Source of the DNA: Prevotellaceae bacterium
GTDB taxonomy: Bacteria; Bacteroidota; Bacteroidia; Bacteroidales; UBA932
Direction: 5' to 3'
DNA: 7,609 bases
NCBI GenBank assembly: GCA_031288885.1
Contig: JAITQP010000282.1
Span: forward strand, 1 to 7,609
A program made the position numbers and the translations under genes. Positions 1 to 6,478 of the stretch are shown here, one piece after another; the stretch's first letter is position 1, and each line of letters begins with the position of its first letter. Below the pieces are notes generated by a model that saw nothing but the letters and a program-made list of their open reading frames with translations, made no database searches and had not been told where the DNA came from.

Positions 1-128
1 CGCGCCGCGTGGATTACAAAGTATTGCTCCATGCCTATCAGCTGCTCAACGCCCTTCAGGCGGGTGGACGCATCTATCATGTAGTGCTTTGCGCTGTTAC
101 ATGGCCCTGCTATGTTAAAGTATTTCAT
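1..128 (-). CDS. AAA-type ATPase, N-terminal fragment (runs off the left edge)
   Basis: Reading the minus strand from the ATG at 126-128 gives 42 codons, beginning MKYFNIAGPCNSAKHYMIDA and ending EQYFVIHAA, with an incomplete CG- codon (an Arg) at the edge. The start (MKYFN-AGP) and the pattern of a Tyr/Phe followed by (V/I)-(L/I)-H-A-x-R match the N-terminus of the large Bacteroidota family of predicted AAA-like ATP-binding proteins, in which the Walker A lysine follows shortly after 'HAPRQ'. In many family members a PD-(D/E)XK nuclease-like domain lies at the C-terminus, but nothing of that part is visible here. A good -33/-7 promoter lies just upstream. The cellular role of this family is not well established. 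The assignment rests on the N-terminal motif only. Confidence 0.7.
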   Translation of the reverse strand, partial: MKYFNIAGPCNSAKHYMIDASTRLKGVEQLIGMEQYFVIHAA

Positions 129-152
129 GGTTTGATGAAGTTTGCTATGCTG

Positions 153-182
153 CAAAGATACGTTTTTTGCGCGTAAATCAAA
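153..182 (-). promoter_or_regulatory. Bacteroidota-type promoter for the ATPase gene
   Basis: On the minus strand a perfect -7 box TATCTTTG (160 down to 153) is preceded by TTTG (182 down to 179), with 18 nt between them. The predicted transcript start falls near 147, giving a leader of about 20 nt before the ATG at 128. The spacing is slightly shorter than the usual 19-21 nt. Confidence 0.6.
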
Positions 183-261
183 TACATCTAACGGCATCCA
201 CCGAATAAAAAGCTGGAAATTTCGCTCCCCAAAAAAAATTAGCCGAAAAATCAACGGAGAA

Positions 262-292
262 TTGGAAAATCAAAGCCGATTTTGTACATTTG
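262..292 (+). promoter_or_regulatory. Bacteroidota-type promoter for rsmG-manA
   Basis: TTG at 262-264 and TACATTTG at 285-292 (a full match to TANNTTTG) are separated by 20 nt, as expected for the primary sigma factor of Bacteroidota. A transcript start near 298 would give a leader of about 30 nt before the TTG start codon of rsmG. This promoter and the minus-strand one at 153-182 form a divergent pair about 100 nt apart. Confidence 0.65.
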
Positions 293-328
293 TCCCGCTT
301 TTGGTTTTAATCGTAAATCCCGCACTCG

Positions 329-952
329 TTGCTTGTTGTAGAGAAATATTTCCCAAACCTTGCGCCAGACCGGCGGCTGCTGCTACGGCAGCTGGAGCCG
401 CTGTACCGCCGCTGGAACGAGCGCATCAACCTTATTTCGCGCAAGGACATTGACCAGCTCTACGAGCGGCACGTGCTGCATTCGCTCGCCATTGCCAAGG
501 TGGCGCAACTTGCCGACGGGGCAACAGCGCTGGACGTAGGCACAGGCGGCGGGTTTCCCGGCATACCGCTTGCCATCATGTTTCCGCAGTGCCGCTTCAC
601 GCTGGTGGATTCGGTTGGAAAAAAGGTAATGGCAGTGAGGCAAATCGCCGACGAGCTGAAGCTACGCAACGTACAAACCGTACAGGCGCGGGTTGAGGCG
701 CTGCCGCAAAAGTTTGACTTTGTGGTGAGCCGCGCGGTTGCGGACTTGTCCACCTTTGTGGGGTGGACGTGGGACAAAATCATCGCCGGCAGCCGCAGCT
801 CCATCCCCAACGGCATACTCTACCTCAAGGGCGGCGACCTGAGCGAGGAGCTGAGCGGAATACCGCAAAAAGCCAGCGTTATTGCAATCTCGGATTTTTT
901 TAGTGAAGCATTTTTTGAAACAAAAAAGGTTGTGTACGTACGGAAGACCTGA
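329..952 (+). CDS. rsmG: 16S rRNA (guanine-527-N7)-methyltransferase RsmG
   Basis: This 207-residue protein fits the length of RsmG (GidB), which uses S-adenosylmethionine to methylate N7 of G527 in 16S rRNA in the cytoplasm. Loss of RsmG in other bacteria gives low-level streptomycin resistance. Visible family features are WNERINLISRKDI at residues 29-41, RHVLHSL at 47-53, the SAM-binding glycine loop LDVGTGGGFPGIPLA at 68-82, LVDSVGKK at 92-99 and FVVSRAVADL at 131-140. The start codon is TTG at 329. An in-frame stop (TAA at 314-316) lies just upstream, no ATG or GTG intervenes, and the residues after TTG (LVVEKYFPNL) align with the normal start of Bacteroidota homologues. No Shine-Dalgarno is visible, which is normal in this phylum. 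The manA start is 33 nt downstream on the same strand, suggesting cotranscription. The last 60 nt are more AT-rich than the body. Confidence 0.95.
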   Translation: MLVVEKYFPNLAPDRRLLLRQLEPLYRRWNERINLISRKDIDQLYERHVLHSLAIAKVAQLADGATALDVGTGGGFPGIPLAIMFPQCRFTLVDSVGKKVMAVRQIADELKLRNVQTVQARVEALPQKFDFVVSRAVADLSTFVGWTWDKIIAGSRSSIPNGILYLKGGDLSEELSGIPQKASVIAISDFFSEAFFETKKVVYVRKT

Positions 953-985
953 AAAAGTAATCCATAAAATTTAGCTAACTGTAAA

Positions 986-1957
986 ATGAATTTGTATCCG
1001 CTAAAGTTTAAGCCAATTTTTAAGGAAATTGTGTGGGGAGGCAACCGGCTTCACACCATCCTCAACAAGCATGTGGCTGCCGACAAGAATATCGGCGAGT
1101 GCTGGGAGCTGTCGGGCGTAAAGGGCAACCTCTCGGTGGTGAGCAACGGGTACCTCAAGGGCAACAACATTGAGGAGCTGATTGAGGTGTACATGGGCGA
1201 GCTGGTGGGCGACAAGGTGTATGAGCAGTTTGGCGTGGAGTTCCCGCTGCTCATCAAGTTTATTGACGCCAACGAGCCGCTGTCCGTGCAGGTGCACCCC
1301 GACGACGCCACCGCTGCCCAGCGCCATCACGCCTACGGCAAAACCGAAATGTGGCACGTGCTCGACGCCGAGCCCAACGCCGAGCTCATTGTAGGCTTCC
1401 GAAAGGAAACCAACCTCTCCGAAATGCTGGAGCACATCAACGGCAACACCCTGAAGGACATTCTCAACGTAGAGCAGGTGAAGGCGGGGGAGTCCTACTT
1501 TATTCCGGCAGGCTGCATCCACGCCATTGGCAAGGGGCTGCTGATTGCCGAAATTCAGCAAACCTCGGACATCACCTACCGCGTGTACGACTGGGGGCGC
1601 AACCTGCCCAACCGTCCGCTGCACATCGACTTGGCGATGGACGTTATCTGCTACCACGCGGCGCAGGGGCACAAGGTCGCGCCGCCGCAGGCGCTCAACC
1701 AGCCGGCGCTGCTCGCCTCCTGCCCCTACTTCACCACCAACCAGCTGACGCTAACCCAGAGCATACGCCGCTGCCACGGGGAGCTGGATTCGTTTGTGGT
1801 GTACATCTGCACCGGCGGGGCGGCGACGGTCAGCTGCGGCGGGCAGTCCGAAAGCGTGAGCAAGGGCGAAACCCTGCTCATCCCCGCTTCGCTTGTTAGC
1901 GAGGTGCTGATTGAGCCGCAAACGCAGGCGGAGCTGCTCGAAACGTTTGTAAGCTAA
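986..1957 (+). CDS. manA: mannose-6-phosphate isomerase, class I
   Basis: This 323-residue protein is a type I phosphomannose isomerase, a cupin-fold zinc enzyme that interconverts mannose 6-phosphate and fructose 6-phosphate. It feeds mannose into glycolysis or supplies mannose 6-phosphate for GDP-sugar synthesis. The expected zinc ligands are visible: Gln102 and His104 in VQVHPDD, Glu121 in GKTEMWHVL, and His179 in IPAGCIHAIG. The active-site arginine is probably Arg199 in TYRVYDWGR. The N-terminal KEIVWGGNRL (residues 13-22) and GECWELS (37-43) are also typical. The length matches the short bacterial form of the family. The gene probably shares the rsmG transcript and ends in a terminator-like hairpin. 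The ROK sugar kinase at 3613 is a plausible metabolic partner, now separated from manA by the AT-rich protease cassette. Confidence 0.95.
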   Translation: MNLYPLKFKPIFKEIVWGGNRLHTILNKHVAADKNIGECWELSGVKGNLSVVSNGYLKGNNIEELIEVYMGELVGDKVYEQFGVEFPLLIKFIDANEPLSVQVHPDDATAAQRHHAYGKTEMWHVLDAEPNAELIVGFRKETNLSEMLEHINGNTLKDILNVEQVKAGESYFIPAGCIHAIGKGLLIAEIQQTSDITYRVYDWGRNLPNRPLHIDLAMDVICYHAAQGHKVAPPQALNQPALLASCPYFTTNQLTLTQSIRRCHGELDSFVVYICTGGAATVSCGGQSESVSKGETLLIPASLVSEVLIEPQTQAELLETFVS

Positions 1958-1992
1958 AGGTGTTTAACTAAAAACAACGAAGCACCTTTTTT
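1956..1992 (+). terminator. terminator-like hairpin after manA
   Basis: A 10-bp stem with one G-T wobble (AAAGGTGTTT at 1956-1965 against AAGCACCTTT at 1980-1989) encloses a 14-nt loop. The 3' arm merges into a run of six T (1987-1992). The 5' arm overlaps the manA stop codon. This fits a modest rho-independent terminator and separates manA from the protease cassette. Confidence 0.55.
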
Positions 1993-2107
1993 AAGCTGAT
2001 AAAATTACGAGTATATTTACCGATTAAAAATTAGACGTAAAACAACGTGAAAGTTGAATGGACGAAGCTCTCACCAAAACATGCGCTGATTGGTAGTAAT
2101 CATGTTG

Positions 2108-2138
2108 TTGTTTTATATTGAAATATTCTGTACTTTTA
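2108..2138 (+). promoter_or_regulatory. promoter of the protease cassette
   Basis: TTG at 2108-2110 and TACTTTTA at 2131-2138 (seven of eight positions of TANNTTTG) are separated by exactly 20 nt. The predicted start of transcription, near 2144, leaves a leader of about 16 nt before the ATG at 2160. The rest of the manA-protease spacer (1993-2107) is AT-rich and shows no convincing gene. Confidence 0.55.
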
Positions 2139-2159
2139 CAATCATAGGTATCTATGTGA

Positions 2160-3374
2160 ATGGCAAGCATTTTAAATGAATACATATTAAAACGTTGGGG
2201 AGTAGTTGAGCTCAAGGCTGAGCTCAAAGATTTGATAAATCAATACAACAAGCTGACAAAGCGTAACCTTTTTGTTTATGCTGCCGATTTTAACAAGGGA
2301 CGTCGTGGTATTGATGTGAGCCTTATGCAGGATGATTTCTATACTATTCAAGATATTTTACGAGAGTCTGACAAGACGCAAGTTGACGTTTATCTTGAGA
2401 CTCCGGGCGGTAGCGGTGAGGCGGCTGAAGAAATTGCAAAGTTTTTACGGAAGAAATTTCATGAAGTCAACTTCGTCATTGCAGGTGAAGCAAAAAGTGC
2501 AGGAACTATTTTAGCATTGTCGGGAGACAATATTTATATGTGCGAAACGGGAAGTTTAGGCCCCATTGATGCACAAATACGAATAGGACGCTCGGTCGTT
2601 TCTGCACACGATTATAAAGCATGGGTCGATGAAAAAAGAGTTGAAGCCACCCATACAGGAAAGTTAAATCCTTTTGATGCTATTATGATAGCGCAAATAT
2701 CACCCGGCGAGATTTATGGCGTTGTCAATTCTTTGGAATTTGCCAAAGATCTTGTAAAAGGGTGGTTAGAAAAGTATAAATTCAAAAATTGGACGGAAAC
2801 CCAAGCAACACATAGGAAGGTTACGGCTGACATGAGAAAGCGAAGAGCCGAAGAAGTTGCGGATAAATTGTGCGACCACATGAGCTGGCGTACTCATGGC
2901 AGGTCGTTAAAAATAGAGGATTTGAAAGATGTATTGCTGATTGAGAATATAGATGATAATAAGCAACTTGCTAACATTGTCTATCGCATCAAGACAATTA
3001 TCAGGTTGATTTTTGATACTTCGACAGATTATAAGCTATACTTCTGGGAAAATTTTCAAATGGCAAGAACGGCCACTATGACAAACACAAATCTGCCGAT
3101 GCCAGCGCCAATGCCTACTCCCAATAAAGAAAACACTATAGAACAAGTTATCCTCAACGTTGTGTGCCCTAAATGTGGGAAGAAGCATAAAGTACAGGCT
3201 TATTTTGACATTACAAGTGAAAAAATCAACCGGTTAAAACTCCCTGTAAACAACGAAGTCCATGATAATGATGTTTTAGTATGTAATAATTTAGGGTGCA
3301 ATTTTACCATAGATTTAAAACCTATTAAGAATCATATGGAAGCACAGTCAGGAAGAAAAATAATTTTTAAATAA
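2160..3374 (+). CDS. SDH-family, ClpP-fold serine protease with C-terminal zinc ribbon
   Basis: This 404-residue protein resembles the SDH (serine dehydrogenase proteinase) family of the ClpP/SppA crotonase fold. The core spans about residues 35-140. YLETPGGSGEAAEEIA (78-93) corresponds to the oxyanion-hole region, AGEAKSAGTILAL (108-120) carries the probable nucleophile Ser113, and GSLGPIDAQI (131-140) is the family hallmark. CDHMSWRTHGRSL (238-250) resembles the conserved histidine-containing segment, so His240 or His246 may be catalytic. A linker rich in Pro and Met (about 310-322) leads to a zinc ribbon with Cys336-x2-Cys339 and Cys375-x4-Cys380. No signal peptide or membrane helix is seen, so it should be cytoplasmic. 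The ATG at 2160 fits the short leader after the promoter. The gene is much more AT-rich than manA and the ROK kinase and is followed 7 nt later by a 63-residue ORF. The family assignment is confident, but substrate and role are unknown. Confidence 0.8.
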   Translation: MASILNEYILKRWGVVELKAELKDLINQYNKLTKRNLFVYAADFNKGRRGIDVSLMQDDFYTIQDILRESDKTQVDVYLETPGGSGEAAEEIAKFLRKKFHEVNFVIAGEAKSAGTILALSGDNIYMCETGSLGPIDAQIRIGRSVVSAHDYKAWVDEKRVEATHTGKLNPFDAIMIAQISPGEIYGVVNSLEFAKDLVKGWLEKYKFKNWTETQATHRKVTADMRKRRAEEVADKLCDHMSWRTHGRSLKIEDLKDVLLIENIDDNKQLANIVYRIKTIIRLIFDTSTDYKLYFWENFQMARTATMTNTNLPMPAPMPTPNKENTIEQVILNVVCPKCGKKHKVQAYFDITSEKINRLKLPVNNEVHDNDVLVCNNLGCNFTIDLKPIKNHMEAQSGRKIIFK

Positions 3375-3381
3375 TGCTATT

Positions 3382-3573
3382 ATGGGAAATGCTGTGGTTT
3401 ATAAAAAAGAAGCGGATAAAGTAATAGACTTTATTGGCGAAACAAAAGATGGCAAGTACACTACGGAAAAACCTGATTTGACACATATTGTTTACTCAAG
3501 AATGGTAGTTCAAGACATAACTGCAACCGACGATTGTTTTGAAGATGTAATCCTCTATGGAGTGTCTTGTTGA
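3382..3573 (+). CDS. small acidic protein of unknown function, partner of the protease gene
   Basis: This 63-residue ORF begins at ATG 3382, only 7 nt after the protease stop codon, and shares its AT-rich composition and A/T-ending codons. The two are therefore probably one transcript. The product is acidic (DDCFED at 50-55, several other Asp and Glu). It shows alternating hydrophobic segments (HIVYSRMVV, DVILYGV) that suggest beta strands, and has no signal peptide or membrane helix. Two cysteines are present (Cys52 and the C-terminal Cys63). I do not recognise a family. Tight linkage to a protease allows inferences such as a substrate, adaptor or inhibitor, but nothing in the sequence shows which. 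The gap of 39 nt to the ROK gene contains no obvious terminator. Confidence 0.6.
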   Translation: MGNAVVYKKEADKVIDFIGETKDGKYTTEKPDLTHIVYSRMVVQDITATDDCFEDVILYGVSC

Positions 3574-3612
3574 TTGCTAAATTGAAGTCTAATCATTAAC
3601 CCCTAAAAAATC

Positions 3613-4701
3613 ATGTACAGCCAAGACCCCCGAACAGTTCTCACGCTTGATGCAGGCGGACAAAGTTTTCGGTTCTCCGCCATGCGCGGAAACACCGAAG
3701 TTGTAAAATCGGTAAGGCTAATACCCAACGTTGCCAACCTTGAGCAGTGCCTCAACACGCTGGTGGACGGCTTTACGCAGGTAAGCCGCCAGCTGAGCGA
3801 GCCGGCGGTGGCCATCAGCTTTGCCTTCCCGGGCCCGTCCGATTACCCAAATGGCGTTATCGGCGACCTGCCCAACTTTCCGGCCTTTAACGGCGTGCCG
3901 CTAAAGGCGTTTCTGGAGCAAAAGTTCGGCTTGCCCGTGTTTATCAATAACGACGGCGACTTGTTTACCTACGGCGAAGCGCTGGCGGGCTTTTTGCCCT
4001 ACGTCAACCGCCAGCTGGCGGGAAGCGCGCGCAGGTACAAAAATCTGGTGGGCGTTACCTTGGGTACGGGCTTTGGAGGAGGAGTGGTGCGGAGTACAAC
4101 GCTGCACGTGGGCGACAACGCCTCCGCCGCTGAAATCTGGTGCATGCGCGCCAAAAATCTGCCGGACTGCATCGTGGAGGACACGGTGAACAGCAGCGCC
4201 GTGATACGCGTGTACAAGCAGGAAGCCGGCGACGACCAAAACGTATCGTCGCAAGAGGTGTACGACATTGCCAAGGGGAATAAGGCGGGAAACCGCGCCG
4301 CCGCGCTGCGCACCTTTGAGATTTTGGGAAATTCGCTGGGCGACGCCCTCGCCAACATTCTCGCGGTGGTGGACGGGCTGGCCGTGGTGGGCGGAGGGAT
4401 TGCCCAAGCCCACGATTTGTTCATGCCCCACGTCATCGCCGCCATCAACACTACCATTGGTCGCGCCGACGGCAGCCGCGTGCCGCGCACCGTGCTCACC
4501 GCCTACAACGTAGAGGATGAGCAGGATTTGGGAAAATTCCTCAAAAGCACATCCTCAAAAGTAACCATCGCCGGAACCGACATAAGCGTGGACTACGACC
4601 CCGTAAAAAAGATTGGCGTTGGCGTTACCAAGCTGGGCGACTTGCGCGCCATATCCATCGGGGCGTACAGCTTTGCGCTGCACCGGCTCGACGAGGCGTA
4701 G
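3613..4701 (+). CDS. ROK-family sugar kinase (probable glucokinase or related hexokinase)
   Basis: This 362-residue protein belongs to the ROK (repressor, ORF, kinase) family. No helix-turn-helix precedes the kinase fold, so it is a sugar kinase, phosphorylating a hexose with ATP in the cytoplasm. Visible motifs are the phosphate-1 loop LTLDAGGQSFRFS (10-22), the sugar-binding region AFPGPSDYPNGVIGDLPNF (71-89), the catalytic aspartate Asp114 in FINNDGDL, the phosphate-2 loop GVTLGTGFGGGVV (147-159) and the adenosine motif LAVVGGGIAQA (256-266). The canonical CxCGxxGCxE zinc cluster is missing. The equivalent stretch reads AAEIWCMRAKNLPDCIVED (172-190), a variant I associate with Bacteroidota ROK proteins. 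Bacteroides fragilis uses a ROK glucokinase (RokA), so a glucose, mannose or N-acetylhexosamine kinase role is plausible. Proximity to manA suggests hexose use. The exact substrate cannot be read from sequence. Composition is GC-rich, like manA. Confidence 0.85.
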   Translation: MYSQDPRTVLTLDAGGQSFRFSAMRGNTEVVKSVRLIPNVANLEQCLNTLVDGFTQVSRQLSEPAVAISFAFPGPSDYPNGVIGDLPNFPAFNGVPLKAFLEQKFGLPVFINNDGDLFTYGEALAGFLPYVNRQLAGSARRYKNLVGVTLGTGFGGGVVRSTTLHVGDNASAAEIWCMRAKNLPDCIVEDTVNSSAVIRVYKQEAGDDQNVSSQEVYDIAKGNKAGNRAAALRTFEILGNSLGDALANILAVVDGLAVVGGGIAQAHDLFMPHVIAAINTTIGRADGSRVPRTVLTAYNVEDEQDLGKFLKSTSSKVTIAGTDISVDYDPVKKIGVGVTKLGDLRAISIGAYSFALHRLDEA

Positions 4702-4718
4702 CAGCCTTGCGTTTTTTT
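4692..4718 (+). terminator. terminator-like hairpin after the ROK kinase
   Basis: CGAGGC (4692-4697) pairs with GCCTTG (4704-4709), six pairs including one G-T, around a 6-nt loop. A run of seven T follows at 4712-4718. The hairpin contains the stop codon of the ROK gene. The stem is short, so efficiency is uncertain, and some readthrough into the lipoprotein gene at 4738 is possible because no clear promoter is seen in the 36-nt gap. Confidence 0.45.
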
Positions 4719-4737
4719 ACTGTATTTCGTACCATTC

Positions 4738-5055
4738 ATGTATAAATATTTCGCACACCTACTATGGCTGCTTTGCCTGCTGCTGATGCTGGCAGGCTGC
4801 AGCGCGCACGCACGCCAAATGCGGCAAACAAAAAAGTACTCCAAGCAAAACGTAAAGCGTCAGGAGGCGCTATCGGACGAGAAGACGGCGGGGCCCGGGG
4901 AGCTTAGCAAAAAAGACATCAACTACAAAGATTTGGATAAAATCCGCCACCGCTGCATGTACATCAACAACAAGGGCGAACGCTGCGAGCGCAAGGGTAG
5001 CCCAAAGAACGGCTACAAGTACTGCTTTTGGCACACGCCAAAGAGCAAGTACTAA
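4738..5055 (+). CDS. small lipoprotein with CCCH zinc-knuckle-like tail
   Basis: This 105-residue protein starts with a lipoprotein signal peptide. It has a short polar start (MYKYFAH), a hydrophobic run LLWLLCLLLMLAG (8-20) and a lipobox LAGC with Cys21 as the lipidation site. The mature part is strongly basic and hydrophilic. The C-terminus reads Cys73-x9-Cys83-x12-Cys96-x2-His99 (RCMYINNKGERCERKG, then YKYCFWH). This resembles the small C/C/C/H motif found in many short bacterial and phage proteins of the type 'C...KG..C.RK......YC..H', thought to bind zinc or nucleic acid. A lipid-anchored, periplasm-facing protein with such a motif is unexpected, and the function is unknown. It follows the ROK gene by 36 nt and ends 13 nt before the convergent end of the MATE gene. 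Confidence 0.8.
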   Translation: MYKYFAHLLWLLCLLLMLAGCSAHARQMRQTKKYSKQNVKRQEALSDEKTAGPGELSKKDINYKDLDKIRHRCMYINNKGERCERKGSPKNGYKYCFWHTPKSKY

Positions 5056-5068
5056 CGAGCGCTAAACC

Positions 5069-6403
5069 CTACTTATACTTTTTCAGTGCCCTGATAAAAA
5101 TTACCGTCGTAACCACAAATGCGATGAAATCGGCTATGGGCATGCTGCTCCAGACGCCGAGGGTGTGGAAAAAGCGCGGGAGGATGAGCAGGCAGGGCGC
5201 CAGAAACAGCAGCTGGCGCGTGAGCGAAAGAAAAATCGCCACCTTGGGCTTCCCGATGGACAGGAAAAAGTTGGAGGCTACCATCTGAAAGCCCACCAGC
5301 GGAAAGACGGCAAAAATGACGTGTATCCCCTGCACGGCCGCCTGCGTAAGCTCCGCGTCGGTGGTAAACCAGCTGGCGATGAAGTCGGGAAAGAGCTGGC
5401 ATACCAGCGTGCCAAACGTGGTAACGCCCACCCCCCACCAGATGGTGAGGCGGGTGACCTTGCTTACGCGGTCAAAGAGGCGCGCGCCGTAGTTGTAGCC
5501 CACAATGGGCTGCATCCCTTGGTTAAGCCCCAGCACAATCATCACAAACAGAAAAATGACGCGGTTGACCACCCCGTAGGCGCCAATGGCAACATCGCCG
5601 CCGTACTCCTTGAGCGCCTTGTTGATGAGAATGACTATCAGGCAGGCGCAGGCGTTCATCAGGAAGGGCGAGAGGCCAATGGAGAGGATGCCCTTGACCA
5701 GCTCGGGCTTCAGCCGGAATATCCCCCGCTGGAAGTGCACCACGCCCGCGGGCTTGGTGAGGTGCACGATTTGCAGGGCGAGCGAAATGGCCTGCGCGAT
5801 AACGGTTGCCCACGCCGCCCCCTTCACGCCCCACCCAAAGCCAAAAATGAACAGCGGCGCCAGCGCGCAGTTTACGCCCACCGACAGGAGCGTGACGTAC
5901 ATGGCCATGCGCGGGTAGCCCGCCGACCGGATAATGGCGTTGAGCCCAAAGTACATGTGCGTAACCACGTTGCCCAGCAGGATAATGTGCATGAAGTCCC
6001 GCGCGTGGGGGATGGTGTTCTCGCTCGCCCCAAAAAAGTAGAGGATGCGATCCAGAAAGGGGAGGCAGAGCAGCGGAAGGAGCAGCCCGAGCGTGACGTT
6101 CAGCACCAGCACGTTGCCCAGCACGCGGTTAGCGCTGCCGTAGTCCCGCTGCCCCAGCTTGACCGACACCAGCGTGGAGGCGCCCACGCCCACGAGCGAC
6201 CCAAAGGCGGCGGCGAGGTTCATCAGCGGGTGGGTGAGCGCAAGTCCGGCGATAGCCCAGCGCCCAACGCCGTGCCCAATGAAAACGCTATCAACAATGT
6301 TGTAGAGCGACGAGGCTACCATGGCCACGATGGCCGGAAGGGCATACTGCGCCAGCAGCTTCCCAACGCGCTCAACGCCCAGAGCAAGGGGGGTATTTGA
6401 CAT
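5069..6403 (-). CDS. MATE-family (MepA-like) multidrug/cation antiporter
   Basis: This 444-residue integral membrane protein has the length and hydrophobic pattern of a 12-helix MATE transporter. Such proteins expel drugs or metabolites in exchange for Na+ or H+. The two-fold repeat is visible: ALPAIVAMVASSLYNIVDSVFIG (21-43) in the first half, and SPFLMNACACLIVILINKAL followed by GAYGVVNRV in the second. Typical motifs are GASTLVSVKLGQRDYGSANRVLGN (74-97), AIIRSAGYPRMAMY (156-169), GLNQGMQPIVGYNYGA (292-307) and FFLSIGKPKVAI (379-390). It appears to belong to the MepA/DinF-like part of the family. The substrate cannot be predicted. The ATG at 6401-6403 is preceded directly by a 7-bp tandem repeat array, and no convincing -33/-7 promoter or Shine-Dalgarno is seen. 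It lies downstream of ispE on the same strand, 201 nt away. Confidence 0.92.
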   Translation of the reverse strand: MSNTPLALGVERVGKLLAQYALPAIVAMVASSLYNIVDSVFIGHGVGRWAIAGLALTHPLMNLAAAFGSLVGVGASTLVSVKLGQRDYGSANRVLGNVLVLNVTLGLLLPLLCLPFLDRILYFFGASENTIPHARDFMHIILLGNVVTHMYFGLNAIIRSAGYPRMAMYVTLLSVGVNCALAPLFIFGFGWGVKGAAWATVIAQAISLALQIVHLTKPAGVVHFQRGIFRLKPELVKGILSIGLSPFLMNACACLIVILINKALKEYGGDVAIGAYGVVNRVIFLFVMIVLGLNQGMQPIVGYNYGARLFDRVSKVTRLTIWWGVGVTTFGTLVCQLFPDFIASWFTTDAELTQAAVQGIHVIFAVFPLVGFQMVASNFFLSIGKPKVAIFLSLTRQLLFLAPCLLILPRFFHTLGVWSSMPIADFIAFVVTTVIFIRALKKYK

Positions 6404-6449
6404 TTAATGATTAATGGTTAATGATTGATGATTGATGATTGATTAATGG
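6404..6449. repeat. degenerate 7-bp tandem repeats abutting the MATE start codon
   Basis: On the plus strand five heptamers lie in a row from 6404 to 6438 (TTAATGA, TTAATGG, TTAATGA, TTGATGA, TTGATGA). A 4-nt partial unit (TTGA) and one more TTAATGG (6443-6449) follow. The array begins immediately upstream of the MATE ATG and so forms its 5' leader in the minus-strand transcript. Confidence 0.85.
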
Positions 6450-6478
6450 CTATATTTTGCACAGCATGATTTTGTCTA

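Noticed and set aside
142..453. 103-residue frame overlapping the start of rsmG
   Set aside because: It crosses two promoters and becomes Ala-rich only where it overlaps rsmG in another frame, so it is a shadow.
1001..1672. 223-residue open frame on the minus strand
   Set aside because: It is antisense to manA, which has all expected catalytic residues, and this frame shows only low-complexity Val/Leu/His composition.
2047..2121. 24-codon frame starting with GTG in the manA-protease spacer
   Set aside because: It is too short to support, lacks a good promoter or conserved feature, and overlaps the -33 region of the protease promoter.
5048..5085. AAGTA...TACTT pairing between the convergent lipoprotein and MATE ends
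   Set aside because: The stem is only five weak pairs with a long loop, not enough to call a bidirectional terminator.
5165..6400. 411-residue open frame on the plus strand
   Set aside because: It lies fully antisense to the MATE gene, is Arg/Gly/His-rich without any domain pattern, and arises from the GC-rich codon use of the real gene.
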